Positions 26,879 to 35,395 of a stretch of DNA of 53,755 nt are shown one piece after another; position 1 is the stretch's first letter; each line of letters begins with the position of its first letter. The translations under genes were made by a program, and so were the position numbers. This stretch comes from Gammaproteobacteria bacterium (GTDB taxonomy: Bacteria; Pseudomonadota; Gammaproteobacteria; JAURND01). The stretch spans positions 5,001 to 58,755 of the forward strand of contig JAQSWO010000002.1 of NCBI GenBank assembly GCA_029266595.1, read 5' to 3'. The notes below the pieces were generated by a model. It saw only the letters and a program-made list of their open reading frames with translations. It did not search any database and was not told where the DNA came from.

Positions 26879-27409
26879 ATGAAAATCAACAATATAATGA
26901 AAGGCATTATTCTCGCTGTATCTATCATCACACTCGCAGCCTGTTCGTCTACTAAAGGAGGCGCAGGTGGCGCAGGCGGAGGCTATGGCAATGGCGGCGC
27001 TTATGGTGCAGGAGGACAAGAAGCTTATGGTCAAGGCTCAGGTGGGAGCTTTTACGGCGGAGCAAATTGTGATGCTCCGCAGAATGCAGACGCTTATTAT
27101 TTCGATTTTGATAGCAATGCAGTTCATCCAGAAGATAGAGAGCGCCTACAGGCAGCGGCTCGTAATGCGTTAAACAGTCACTCAAAGGTTCGCGTCGTTG
27201 GCAACACAGATAATCGTGGTAGCCGTGAATACAATGTTGCACTTGGCTGGCGCCGTGCTGACGCTGTTTCATCCGCGCTCGAACAATATGGCGTGAGCAA
27301 GCAGCAAGTTGCTACAACCAGTAATGGCGCAGAAAAACCCGTTGCTTACGGAAATTCTGAGCAAGACTACCAATGCAATCGAAGAGTAGACGTTAAAGCT
27401 GGAAATTGA
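26879..27409 (+). CDS. pal: Pal, peptidoglycan-associated lipoprotein
   Basis: Outer-membrane lipoprotein whose OmpA-like domain binds diaminopimelate in peptidoglycan; partner of TolB. ATG 26879 (AGAGG 7 bases upstream) gives a lipoprotein signal with lipobox LAAC and lipidated Cys22, then a Gly/Ala/Tyr-rich linker (about residues 27-60) and the OmpA domain with YFDFDSNAVHPEDRERL, VVGNTDNRGSREYNVALG and RRADAVSSAL. The predicted product is 176 residues. The Gly-rich linker is longer than in E. coli Pal. An open frame reaching back to 26837 adds unconserved residues. Lies between tolB and cpoB on the same strand. Confidence 0.95.
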   Translation: MKINNIMKGIILAVSIITLAACSSTKGGAGGAGGGYGNGGAYGAGGQEAYGQGSGGSFYGGANCDAPQNADAYYFDFDSNAVHPEDRERLQAAARNALNSHSKVRVVGNTDNRGSREYNVALGWRRADAVSSALEQYGVSKQQVATTSNGAEKPVAYGNSEQDYQCNRRVDVKAGN

Positions 27410-27419
27410 GGATAAGCAC

Positions 27420-28295
27420 TTGAATCTAAGACAGACCATTATTGTATCTCTTACTGCTCTGAACCTTTTAATGGTGCAGCCTGTGTTCGCTCAGGCGCCT
27501 GTTGTAGATCTCAATCAATCGCGACAACCGGGGGCTGTGACTTACCCAGCCCCTATACAATCTACTTCTTCTTACCCGGGAGGAGCTGCTGAACCTGCTC
27601 TGCCTCCAGGGGATGAGCTCAGGCTTTTGAGACAGCAAGTTAATAACATTACACAGCTAGACCTGCCTGGAAAGATAGATGCCCTACAGCAACAGATTCA
27701 AGAGCTGAATGGTCGTCTAGAACTGCAAGCGCATCAGATTGAAACTCTGACAACGCAACAGAAAAGCTTTTATGAAGATTTGAATCAACGTTTAACAGCT
27801 TCATCTGGCAGCTCTCAAGCTTCCAAGGGGGTACTGGAAACGCCAGGAAATGATATCCGCCAAGATGGTGATCAGCCTGTTAGTGACATCCCCACTGTTG
27901 CAACTCCCTCTGCAACAAGTGCCGAGGCAGAGGAAAAGGCTTATCAAGCGGCTTTTGCCCTTCTGACAAAAAAGCAAAACACCGCTGCCATCAGCGCATT
28001 TAATAACTTGTTAACCACTTACCCTAAAGGGAAACGTACGCCTAGTGCGTATTATTGGCTGGGCGAATTGTACAGTGGTAGCAACAAGCCTGACTTGGCT
28101 GCCAAACAACTGAACCTTCTGATTACAGAGTACCCTAATGATGAAAAAGTACCCGATGCCATGCTTAAGTTGGCTATCATTGATGACAATAACGGTCAAC
28201 GAGAGAAAGCACGTCAAACCTTAACAAAAATCGTTCAGAAATATCCAAATTCGAGCGCAGCCAGATTAGCAAGCATGAGATTGCAGCGTAAGTAA
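27420..28295 (+). CDS. cpoB: CpoB (YbgF), Tol-Pal and PBP1B coordinator
   Basis: Periplasmic protein that links the Tol machine with peptidoglycan synthesis during division. It starts with TTG at 27420, 6-7 bases after GAGGAT. The 291-residue product has a signal peptide (cleavage near VFAQA, residue 25), an N-terminal trimeric coiled coil (about residues 60-125, ELRLLRQQVNNI and QLDLPGKIDALQQQIQELNG) and three C-terminal TPR-like repeats (AYQAAFALLTKKQNTAAISA, TPSAYYWLGELYSGSNKPDL, KVPDAMLKLAIIDDNNGQRE). It follows pal by 10 bp, and its stop overlaps the start of queE (TAATG). Confidence 0.92.
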   Translation: MNLRQTIIVSLTALNLLMVQPVFAQAPVVDLNQSRQPGAVTYPAPIQSTSSYPGGAAEPALPPGDELRLLRQQVNNITQLDLPGKIDALQQQIQELNGRLELQAHQIETLTTQQKSFYEDLNQRLTASSGSSQASKGVLETPGNDIRQDGDQPVSDIPTVATPSATSAEAEEKAYQAAFALLTKKQNTAAISAFNNLLTTYPKGKRTPSAYYWLGELYSGSNKPDLAAKQLNLLITEYPNDEKVPDAMLKLAIIDDNNGQREKARQTLTKIVQKYPNSSAARLASMRLQRK

Positions 28296-28951
28296 TGCCC
28301 AGCCCCAAAACACTCCGCATCACAGAAATTTTCTACTCTCTTCAAGGTGAAACCAAGACGGTTGGATTGCCGACGGTATTTGTTCGGCTGACAGGCTGTC
28401 CTCTCCGTTGCACTTACTGTGATACAACTTATGCTTTTCAAGGAGGCGCCACAAAAACGCTTACAGAAATTCTAGAAACAGTTGCGGCTTTAGGTGCGCA
28501 TTATGTTACGGTAACAGGTGGTGAACCACTGGCCCAAAAAAATTGCTTGGATTTACTGAAACAACTGTGCGATGTAGGCTATCGAGTTTCCTTGGAAACC
28601 AGTGGAGCTCTAGATATCTCATCCGTCGATAGCCGGGTCATCAAAGTCGTCGACATTAAAACCCCTGGCTCAAAGGAATCGAATAAGAACCGCTGGGAAA
28701 ATCTTCTTTTTCTGCAAAAACAAGATGAAGTGAAATTTGTTATTTGTGATAGAGAAGATTATGAATGGGCAAAAAGCATTTGCACTACATATAATTTGAC
28801 TGCTTTAGGGAGTGAAATTTTGTTTTCTCCTAGCTATGAACAGCTCAGCCCTCGAGATTTAGCCGATTGGATCATTGCAGACAAGCTCTCCTACGTTCGC
28901 TTTCAAATTCAGTTGCATAAGCATATTTGGGGCGATGTTCCCGGCGTATAG
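28295..28951 (+). CDS. queE: 7-carboxy-7-deazaguanine synthase
   Basis: Radical-SAM enzyme in queuosine biosynthesis that turns 6-carboxytetrahydropterin into 7-carboxy-7-deazaguanine. The 218-residue product has FYSLQGET, the cluster-binding motif CPLRCTYC (C35, C39, C42), TYAFQGG and VTVTGGEPLAQKNCLDLL, all typical of QueE. The ATG overlaps the cpoB stop by one base, which indicates coupling; queE next to cpoB is common in gammaproteobacteria. No queC or queD is seen in the window. Confidence 0.94.
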   Translation: MPSPKTLRITEIFYSLQGETKTVGLPTVFVRLTGCPLRCTYCDTTYAFQGGATKTLTEILETVAALGAHYVTVTGGEPLAQKNCLDLLKQLCDVGYRVSLETSGALDISSVDSRVIKVVDIKTPGSKESNKNRWENLLFLQKQDEVKFVICDREDYEWAKSICTTYNLTALGSEILFSPSYEQLSPRDLADWIIADKLSYVRFQIQLHKHIWGDVPGV

Positions 28952-28968
28952 AAAATAGAGAATTTATT

Positions 28969-29250
28969 ATGCCATATAATTTTACATTTTTTGTTCCGGC
29001 AATAGCTGGAGCAGCTATAAGTTGGCGTCGCTCGGCGACAGCTCCTGTTGAGATGAACCCTGTTGAGCAACAAACACCATTAATTTTTGCTGGCCTTATT
29101 TTCTATTTCGCAGGCGTTGCCATGGAAAGTGACCCAATGAGAGGAGCTAGCCTTGGTATGGCTTGCACGTCCCTGCTAATATCTGCATCTTATATAGCAC
29201 GTACAGCGTATAACGCTCTTGATAACCAAGCTCAGATTTTTAGAACGTGA
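28969..29250 (+). CDS. Small unknown membrane protein
   Basis: A 93-residue product with no recognised family. ATG 28969 follows AGAG by about 8 bases, 17 bp after queE. Three hydrophobic stretches are visible: FTFFVPAIAGAAISW, LIFAGLIFYFAGVAM and GMACTSLLISASYIA, separated by a polar EMNPVEQQTP and SDPMRG. It may be an inner-membrane protein, or a short frame carried along after queE. Codon use is ordinary. Confidence is moderate. Confidence 0.45.
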   Translation: MPYNFTFFVPAIAGAAISWRRSATAPVEMNPVEQQTPLIFAGLIFYFAGVAMESDPMRGASLGMACTSLLISASYIARTAYNALDNQAQIFRT

Positions 29251-29545
29251 CGCCATTTTAGCCTCGCAGCTGCGGTGTAAGCGATGAAGCGTTTTCTTAC
29301 GTTTCGAAGTAAGAGGTTTGACGGGAGAACCCAAAAATTATGTTATTTTTTCTGGATTGCAGAAAAGCTATCGCTCCTCACAAAGACTCCGGTTGTAAAA
29401 AACTTCGGTAGTGATCCAACAGGAAAAACTCCGAACTTACCCAAGTTTTAGATGAAGTGCTAAAAGAAGTTATTCCGGGCGCGTTGCGAAAACTTGCCAT
29501 TTTCTGACAAACCAGTATCATAGCCCGCTCTTTTTATAGACGACA
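29251..29545. other. Gap of 295 bp with repeat-like fragments and the tRNA promoter
   Basis: No gene is supported. The first part contains a CGCAGCTGCG palindrome and a TCTTAC/GTAAGA hairpin; fragments such as TATCGCTCCTCACAAAGAC resemble the middle of the dispersed repeat. The last 50 bp hold the tRNA-Lys promoter. Confidence 0.5.
29494..29521 (+). promoter_or_regulatory. Sigma-70 promoter of tRNA-Lys with GC-rich discriminator
   Basis: The -35 box TTGCCA (29494-29499) and -10 box TATCAT (29516-29521) each match consensus at 5 of 6 positions, with a 16-bp spacer. The bases after the -10 (AGCCCGCTC) are GC-rich, as in stringently controlled stable-RNA promoters. The tRNA begins 25 bases after the -10. 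Confidence 0.6.
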
Positions 29546-29621
29546 GGGTCGTTAGCTCAGTTGGTAGAGCACCGGACTTTTAATCCGATGGTCCCGCGTT
29601 CGAGTCGCGGACGACCCACCA
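29546..29621 (+). tRNA. tRNA-Lys (anticodon UUU)
   Basis: A 76-nt cloverleaf with acceptor arms GGGTCGT/ACGACCC, D arm GCTC-AGTTGGTAGA-GC, anticodon stem CCGGA/TCCGA with loop CTTTTAA (anticodon TTT), T arm CCGCG-TTCGAGT-CGCGG, and an encoded CCA end (29619-29621). It is a single-gene unit; no clear hairpin terminator follows. Confidence 0.96.
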
Positions 29622-30251
29622 TTTATTTCTGTTTATAAAACTCTATCGCAATTTTTTCCTGTTTGTCCCCTTTATTAACCCGCCACAAAACCACATTCAG
29701 CTATCAAACCGACAAAAGACTACTTTTTTGGTGTTAAATATACTGTCTAATGCCGCCTGTCATGGATATGGCACAGGAATAACCCCAGGTCTTCATGGAT
29801 GGAGATGCACGGACCGATACTCATGTTAGAGGGATTTTTTCGACCACACTGGGGCTCCTCATTTTTATTGTATCTTCCTTATTTAATTGCTTCCCGTTTC
29901 TGTTTCCACACAATTCCCCATCTTTACCTCCCTCTATTCGCTTCAAAGCACCTGCACGTATAACGCTTGCGCAAAAAGAGCATGCTTTTATCCCATAAAA
30001 CTTGTAGAATCCACCGCTTTATGTCCGGCTGCCGGAGGCTTCGCTGTTTGGCGCCTGTTTTTAGCTTGGATTTGATGAACATGCCAGGTTAGGCTCTTTT
30101 GATGACGAGCGAGATAACCTGGTCCATCCAAGGGGAGGCTACGCTCTCCCCTTTGGAGAAAACCCCTCATACGCTAGAGCCCACTTAAGGTGCTGATTCA
30201 GTATTTTGAGTGGCGATAAGTGTAGTTGCACACGATATTGGAGAGACCCAA
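29622..30251. other. 630-bp gap between tRNA-Lys and rplY with two hairpins
   Basis: No convincing gene. Frames of 60-67 codons near 29795-30075 lack a good ribosome-binding site and any family features. The last 170 bp contain two consecutive hairpins (30084-30122 and 30128-30156), listed separately. The prs gene that often precedes rplY is absent. Confidence 0.5.
30084..30156 (+). promoter_or_regulatory. Two tandem hairpins in the region upstream of rplY
   Basis: Hairpin one: CCAGGTTA (30084-30091) pairs with TAACCTGG (30115-30122), with an inner GCTC/GAGC stem. Hairpin two: CCAAGGGGAG (30128-30137) pairs with CTCCCCTTTGG (30146-30156) with one bulged T. No U-run follows, so it is not a simple terminator. 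It could be a leader structure of rplY mRNA or a small RNA; function is not known. Confidence 0.4.
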
Positions 30252-30923
30252 ATGACAGATTCCGTTGACTTATCAGTAGCCTTACGACAAGGCTCAGGCA
30301 CCAGTGAAAGCCGCCGATTACGCCGGCTAGAAGACAAAGTGCCTGCCATCATTTACGGTGCTGGCAAAGCGCCTACCGCCATCACAATAGAACACCGCCA
30401 TATTTCAAAGGCGCTAGAATCTGAATCTTTTTACTCACAGATTTTGACGCTCGATGTTGATGGCATGAGAGAAAAAGTAGTAATAAAAGCATTACAACGC
30501 CACCCTAGCAAACCAAAAATCATGCATGCTGACTTCTTACGTGTGGATGCAAAAGAAAAGATTTCTATGATAGTTCCCATCCACTTCCTGAATGCTGATA
30601 CTGCACCAGGCGTTAAGCTTCAAGGTGGCGTGGTTTCTCATTTAGCCAACGAAGTAGAAATTCGTTGTTTGCCTGGTAACCTTCCTGAATTTATCGAGGT
30701 TGATTTAGGGCAATTAAAACTAGATGAATCTATTCATCTTTCACAGGTAAGCGCGCCTAAAGGTGTCGAATTTGCGGCTTTGATTCGCGAAGATGATCCT
30801 GCCTTGGTACGCATTCATGCAGCACAAGTTGCACAGGAATCTGGGTTAAGTGGAGGTGCGCCATCAGCAGCTGAAGTGCCCGTTATAGGCAAAAAAGAAT
30901 CAGATGCTAAAGAGGGCAAATAA
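30252..30923 (+). CDS. rplY: 50S ribosomal protein L25 (long CTC form)
   Basis: Binds 5S rRNA in the large ribosomal subunit. ATG 30252, 8 bases after GGAG, gives a 223-residue product of the long L25/TL5/CTC type with two domains. The N-terminal L25 domain has GTSESRRLRRLEDKVPAIIYG, HADFLRV and VDLGQLKLDESIHLS in the C-terminal beta domain. The tail is charged and disordered (IGKKESDAKEGK). The usual order rplY-pth-ychF is partly kept: pth follows after a 400-bp gap that holds a repeat; ychF lies 21 kb away. Confidence 0.94.
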   Translation: MTDSVDLSVALRQGSGTSESRRLRRLEDKVPAIIYGAGKAPTAITIEHRHISKALESESFYSQILTLDVDGMREKVVIKALQRHPSKPKIMHADFLRVDAKEKISMIVPIHFLNADTAPGVKLQGGVVSHLANEVEIRCLPGNLPEFIEVDLGQLKLDESIHLSQVSAPKGVEFAALIREDDPALVRIHAAQVAQESGLSGGAPSAAEVPVIGKKESDAKEGK

Positions 30924-30994
30924 AGACCATGGCAATTCGCTAAGGCGAGGTGAAATGTATCGAGCCTTAGCGCGCCCACCGTCGCAAAGCCTAT

Positions 30995-31245
30995 CATATC
31001 GCAATAGATCACATCCCTGCCAAGATTGGCACAAATAGTCAGGATCCAATCGTCTTTGCGAGCCGATCTATTCTCACGAATAGCAATAGATCACCCCTAG
31101 GCAGTATTTTCTCAACTCATTGAAAATACTCTGGAACCTGTTGAGGCTATGCTTGAAAACGCCCAAATCTGTTCCAGACAGATCTTCGGCTCAAGATGGG
31201 CAAAAGGTGGCCTTTTCTACTAGAGGCTGACCTGCGCTTGTTTAG
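30995..31245 (+). repeat. Degenerate long copy of the GTAA-type dispersed repeat
   Basis: Lies in the roughly 400-bp rplY-pth gap (30924-31322), which holds no gene. It begins with AATAGATCACATCCCTGCCA, continues with AATAGTCAGGATCCAATCGTC and TTTGCGAG (compare AATGGTCAGCTTTTAGACCGTCTTTGCGAGG at 39460), and ends with AGATGGGCAAAAGGTGGCC, TTTTCTACTAGAGGCTGACC. The ends correspond to those of the copies at 39425, 44790 and 52903, but the terminal TTAC is lost. Confidence 0.6.
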
Positions 31246-31322
31246 AGCCTAGTGATGCAACTTATCCAGGAGGATGATAAACACAGTATGAGCCAACAAT
31301 CCCCAAAGAGGAGCTAGAAGTT

Positions 31323-31904
31323 TTGCGAGTCCCCATACAACTAATTGTGGGCCTTGGTAATCCCGGCGAGGCTTATGCCGATACCCGACATAATGTTGGC
31401 GCGTGGTTTACGCAACGTCTCGCTGAGCAAGACAATGCGCCGCTTCAAACCGAACCTAAATTCCACGGGCGCACCTGCCTCATACAATCTGACACACACA
31501 AAATTAGGTTGCTCATTCCCACCACCTTTATGAATAACAGCGGTCGCGCTGTCCGCGCTATGGCGCAATTCTACCAAATACCACTTGAATCTATTTTAGT
31601 TGCGCACGACGAGCTAGACTTTCCTGCGGGCATTGTCCGACTAAAGAAAGATGGCGGTCATGGCGGGCATAATGGGCTTCGCGACATCGTGCAGCACTTA
31701 GGCCCAAATTTTTATCGACTGCGAATTGGGATTGGACATCCAGGGCACAGCAGCCAAGTATCTGACTATGTATTAAGCCGGCCCTCAAAAGAGGATTATG
31801 CCTTAATTACATATGCAATTGAGCAAGCTATCCGCATATTACCCGAACTGGTATTAGGCGATGCACAAAAGGCGATGCAACAGTTACATACAGATGAGAC
31901 ATAA
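31323..31904 (+). CDS. pth: Peptidyl-tRNA hydrolase
   Basis: Recycles tRNA from peptidyl-tRNAs released prematurely by ribosomes. TTG 31323 is the start: GAGGAG lies 9 bases upstream and the product then begins [28 protein letters not shown], with the catalytic His in TRHNVG. Other signatures are [30 protein letters not shown] and [19 protein letters not shown]. The 193-residue length is normal. A short reading frame (ATG 31288 to TAG 31317) lies immediately upstream and overlaps the ribosome-binding site. Confidence 0.95.
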   Translation: MRVPIQLIVGLGNPGEAYADTRHNVGAWFTQRLAEQDNAPLQTEPKFHGRTCLIQSDTHKIRLLIPTTFMNNSGRAVRAMAQFYQIPLESILVAHDELDFPAGIVRLKKDGGHGGHNGLRDIVQHLGPNFYRLRIGIGHPGHSSQVSDYVLSRPSKEDYALITYAIEQAIRILPELVLGDAQKAMQQLHTDET

Positions 31905-31906
31905 CA

Positions 31907-31972
31907 GGCCAGCCCTTTAGATGATAAAAGCTGACCATCTTTTACCGAATCACCCTTTTGAACTGCTATTTG
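31907..31972 (-). repeat. Short form (about 65 bp) of the GTAA-type repeat
   Basis: TAACAGGCCAGCCCTTTAGA, then AAAGCTGACCATCTTTTACC and GAATCACCC, ending near AACTGCTATT. This has the outer ends of the family with little between them, and parallels the short copy at 53636-53698. It sits between pth and sodC. Confidence 0.55.
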
Positions 31973-32062
31973 CTGAAGCTATGCTAAGCTGTAGAACAGC
32001 CCCTAGCAGAAATAAGCTATAGTGGCGAATTGTTACTTACCACAACCTCAAGGAGCATTTAT

Positions 32063-32587
32063 ATGAAGGATTTCACAAAAACGATTATCAGTACTTTGTT
32101 GCTTTCTGTAGCCAGCGTGGCATCTGCTGCAGATCGTCCCTCAAAGGCTATTGCTGTTTTAATCCCAACACAAGGCCAGCAGGCTTCAGGCACAGTACTC
32201 TTCACGCAAACTGATAAAGGCGTAGAAGTTGTTGCGGATATTAATGGTTTAAAGCCAGGCGATCATGGCTTCCATATACATGAATACGGCGATTGTAGTG
32301 CACCAGATGGCACGTCCGCGGGAGAGCATTTCAATCCCAAGGACAAACATCATGCGAGCCCCCAGAATAATGACCGGCACGCTGGTGATTTAGGCAACAT
32401 AAAAGCCGACGATAAAGGCAAAGCACATTACACTACGCTAGACAAATTCATTTCTCTGAAAGGCACGAAGAATATTATCGGTCGTTCAGTGATTGTTCAC
32501 GCGGATCAAGATGATCTAAAAACTCAACCCAGCGGTAATGCAGGAGCGCGTATCGCCTGTGGTGTCATAGGTATTGCTACACCATGA
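32063..32587 (+). CDS. sodC: Cu/Zn superoxide dismutase, periplasmic
   Basis: Dismutates superoxide in the periplasm, a common defence of intracellular bacteria against host oxidants. ATG 32063, 7 bases after AAGGAG, gives 174 residues with a signal peptide (cleavage near SAA, residue 23). Metal-site residues are visible: HGFHIHEYGDC (His71, His73), GEHFNP (His89), the zinc loop KHHASPQNNDRHAGDLGN, and VIVHADQDD (His146). GNAGARIACGVIGIA is the conserved C-terminal segment. Its stop codon overlaps the start of gpmI (ATGA). Confidence 0.95.
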   Translation: MKDFTKTIISTLLLSVASVASAADRPSKAIAVLIPTQGQQASGTVLFTQTDKGVEVVADINGLKPGDHGFHIHEYGDCSAPDGTSAGEHFNPKDKHHASPQNNDRHAGDLGNIKADDKGKAHYTTLDKFISLKGTKNIIGRSVIVHADQDDLKTQPSGNAGARIACGVIGIATP

Positions 32588-34167
32588 TAGAAAAATCTGC
32601 CTCATCGACAAACCAACATACTCCTTTGGTGCTTATTATTTTGGATGGCTGGGGGCATTGTGACCAAGTGGAATACAATGCCATTGCTGCCGCACACGCG
32701 CCATTTTGGCAGCATCTCTGGAAGACCTACCCGCATACGCTGGCTGAAGCTTCTGGCCCCGCAGTTGGTTTGCCCGATGGGCAGATGGGAAATTCTGAAG
32801 TGGGCCATCTCCACATGGGCACAGGTCGCTTGGTAGAGCAGGATTTAACGCGCATTAATAACGACATTGCCTCTGGCGGATTCCATCAGAATGCTGCGTT
32901 CGTAGACGCCATTGACCACTTAATTGCAAAAAATCACGCACTGCATATTTTAGGGTTACTATCCCCAGGCGGCGTACATAGTCAAGAAAACCATATTTTT
33001 GAAGTAATTAAAATTGCCGCCGAGCGCGGGTTAAAAAAGATCTATTTACATGCATTTTTGGACGGCAGGGATACGCCACCACGATCAGCTAAAGAAAGCA
33101 TTGATGATGCTGAAAAATTATTTCAATCCATACACTGTGGCAAAATCGCTTCCATTATAGGGCGTTACTATGCAATGGACAGGGATAAACGTTGGAAAAG
33201 AACAGAGCGCGCTTATGATTTGCTCACACAAGGTGATGCAGCACACCGCGCTACTTCTGCCATTGATGGCTTACGACAAGCCTATGATAGAGGCGAAAGT
33301 GATGAATTTGTTTTACCTACAGCAATTTGCGCAGAAAATGAAAATCCTGTTGTTCTTGAGGATGGCGATGCCATTATCTTTATGAATTTTCGAGCGGATC
33401 GCGCCAGACAATTAACCCATGCATTAACGGATAAAACGTTTAGCGCTTTTTCAAGGAAACGTTTTCCTGTGCTTTCTTCATTTATTACCCTGACAGAATA
33501 TGCCACAGACATCTTAGCCAAACCCGCTTATCCCCGCCTATCATTCGCTAATTTTTTTGGAGAATATATCTCTAAGCTAGGCTACCAACAGCTACGCATT
33601 GCCGAAACAGAAAAATATGCACACGTCACTTTTTTCTTTAATGGTGGTGAAGAAACGCCTTGCCTAGGGGAAGATCGCATATTAATCCCTTCACCCAAGG
33701 TTGCGACCTACGACCTCCAACCTGAAATGAGTGCACCAGAATTAACTGATCGTCTCATCGAAGCAATTAAAAGCAAGCGGTACGATGCCATTATCTGTAA
33801 TTTTGCAAACCCAGATATGGTGGGTCACACTGGTGACTTTATTGCAACGATTAAAGCCATAGAAGTGATCAGTGAATCATTGGAAAGAATTGTGCGGGTT
33901 TTAGAAAGTGAAGGTGGAGAAGCTTTAATCACTGCCGATCATGGCAACGCAGAATGCATGTTTGATGTGGATACTCGACAACCGCATACAGCACATACGA
34001 CAAATTTGGTCCCCGTAGTTTACGTGGGAAGAAAAGCCATTCCCACAACAGAAAAAGGCGTGCTATATGATATTGCACCGACGCTAGTTTATCTAATGGG
34101 ATTGGAGCAGCCGGCAGAAATGACAGGGCGTTCATTGTTCAAAAAAACATTTCTATCTAGGGACTGA
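32584..34167 (+). CDS. gpmI: Phosphoglycerate mutase, cofactor-independent
   Basis: Interconverts 3- and 2-phosphoglycerate in glycolysis, using two manganese ions and a phosphoserine. The 527-residue product has LIILDGWG (metal Asp), the nucleophile Ser71 in QMGNSEVGHLHMGTGR, HAFLDGRDTPP, GRYYAMDRDKRW, NFRADRARQL, and the metal-binding ITADHGNAECMFD with HTAHTTNLVPVVYVG. It overlaps sodC by 4 bp. The final residues (TFLSRD) and stop codon fall in DNA matching the end of the dispersed repeat (34150-34176). envC follows 61 bp later; gpmI-envC is a conserved pair. Confidence 0.96.
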   Translation: MIEKSASSTNQHTPLVLIILDGWGHCDQVEYNAIAAAHAPFWQHLWKTYPHTLAEASGPAVGLPDGQMGNSEVGHLHMGTGRLVEQDLTRINNDIASGGFHQNAAFVDAIDHLIAKNHALHILGLLSPGGVHSQENHIFEVIKIAAERGLKKIYLHAFLDGRDTPPRSAKESIDDAEKLFQSIHCGKIASIIGRYYAMDRDKRWKRTERAYDLLTQGDAAHRATSAIDGLRQAYDRGESDEFVLPTAICAENENPVVLEDGDAIIFMNFRADRARQLTHALTDKTFSAFSRKRFPVLSSFITLTEYATDILAKPAYPRLSFANFFGEYISKLGYQQLRIAETEKYAHVTFFFNGGEETPCLGEDRILIPSPKVATYDLQPEMSAPELTDRLIEAIKSKRYDAIICNFANPDMVGHTGDFIATIKAIEVISESLERIVRVLESEGGEALITADHGNAECMFDVDTRQPHTAHTTNLVPVVYVGRKAIPTTEKGVLYDIAPTLVYLMGLEQPAEMTGRSLFKKTFLSRD

Positions 34168-34176
34168 TCTGTTACG
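34150..34176 (+). repeat. Repeat end supplying the gpmI stop codon
   Basis: TTTCTATCTAGGGACTGATC then TGTTAC matches the right end of the dispersed repeat. The gpmI frame reads TTT CTA TCT AGG GAC TGA, so the last residues and the stop codon lie inside it. Only this end is present. Confidence 0.55.
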
Positions 34177-34228
34177 AAGATTCCTTATATCCTGGCACTT
34201 TAGACATAACCCAGTGTAATGAAATCCT

Positions 34229-35392
34229 ATGCCTAAAAAGAATAGCGCAATTATTTATTGTTTCACCATTATTATATTTTTCTACGCTCCTTTTTCCGCA
34301 GGCGCTAAACCTTCCCTCTCTGATATTCAGAAAGAAATCAAAACCGTTCAAAAAGATCTAGAAGAGCAACAAACTTCCCGCACACTATTACAAAAAAAAT
34401 TAAAAATTTCAGAAGAACATTTAAGTCAATTTAAAACAAAGCAGCAAAAAACAAAAAAACAACTACAAAAACAGGCAGAGCAATTAAATAATTTACACGA
34501 AGAAAAAATAAATAACGAAAAAAAACTAGCCATTCAACAGCAAGCTTTAAGCGATCAAATTCGCACTGCTTATATGTCAGAAAATGGAGGATTTTTAAAG
34601 ATTTTGCTCAGTCAAAAAAATATCACCGATGCGCAAAAAAACCTTGTTTACTACCGTTACGTACTTAAAAAGCGTTCAGATCTGATCGCTGCGTTACATC
34701 AAACCATGGAAAAATTAGAACAAAACACACAAGCAATTGAAGAAAAACGCAAAGTACTTTCGGAACTTCAAGCACAGCATCAATCAGAAATCAACGGCAT
34801 ACAAGATGCACAAGCACAACGAGCACAGGTGCTTGAAAAAACTGAAGCAACTATTACATCTAATAACGAACGTTTAATTGTTTTACAACAAAATAGAGAG
34901 GCGCTTGAAGCAGTACTGAGGCAATTAAAAGCAAAAGCTGCTACAACGAATGCCGTATCGCAATCCTCATCACGCCCTACAATCAATATTCCAACGAAAG
35001 ATAAAGGGAAAATGAGTTGGCCTACCAAAGGAAAAGTTGCTGTCAAATATGGCTCAGCCATTCAAGGCAGCGAGCTAAAACTAAATGGCATATTAATAGA
35101 GGCGCCTCTAGGTGAAAACGTGAGAGCCGCTGCATCTGGTCGTATCGTCTTTTCTCAATGGATGGCAGGTTATGGTTTGCTGGTGATCGTTGACCATGGA
35201 AATAGTTATATGACGCTTTATGGTCAAAATGATGTGGTCTATCGCAAAATTGGAGATAGCGTATCGGCGGGAGATGTTTTAGCAACTGTTGGCAAGAGCG
35301 GAGGCCATAAAACCCCCGCCTTATATTTTGCTGTCAGAAAAGATGGGAAACCAGTTGATCCTTGTCTCATGCTGCCATCGTGCTCAACCTAA
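34229..35392 (+). CDS. envC: EnvC-type murein hydrolase activator
   Basis: Periplasmic factor that activates AmiA/AmiB amidases at the division site. The 387-residue product has a signal peptide (to about residue 26), a long coiled coil (about residues 28-235, rich in Gln/Lys/Glu) and a C-terminal LytM (M23) domain. The LytM metal ligands are missing: LKLNGILIEA, DHGNSYMTLYGQND and PALYFAVRKDG stand where an active enzyme would have HxxxD and HxH, as in true EnvC. It follows gpmI as in E. coli. A solo repeat end follows the stop codon at 35396-35418. Confidence 0.9.
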   Translation: MPKKNSAIIYCFTIIIFFYAPFSAGAKPSLSDIQKEIKTVQKDLEEQQTSRTLLQKKLKISEEHLSQFKTKQQKTKKQLQKQAEQLNNLHEEKINNEKKLAIQQQALSDQIRTAYMSENGGFLKILLSQKNITDAQKNLVYYRYVLKKRSDLIAALHQTMEKLEQNTQAIEEKRKVLSELQAQHQSEINGIQDAQAQRAQVLEKTEATITSNNERLIVLQQNREALEAVLRQLKAKAATTNAVSQSSSRPTINIPTKDKGKMSWPTKGKVAVKYGSAIQGSELKLNGILIEAPLGENVRAAASGRIVFSQWMAGYGLLVIVDHGNSYMTLYGQNDVVYRKIGDSVSAGDVLATVGKSGGHKTPALYFAVRKDGKPVDPCLMLPSCST

Positions 35393-35395
35393 ATC

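Noticed and set aside
29795-30075. Frames of 62-67 codons upstream of rplY
   Set aside because: No ribosome-binding site, unusual composition and no family match; left as non-coding.
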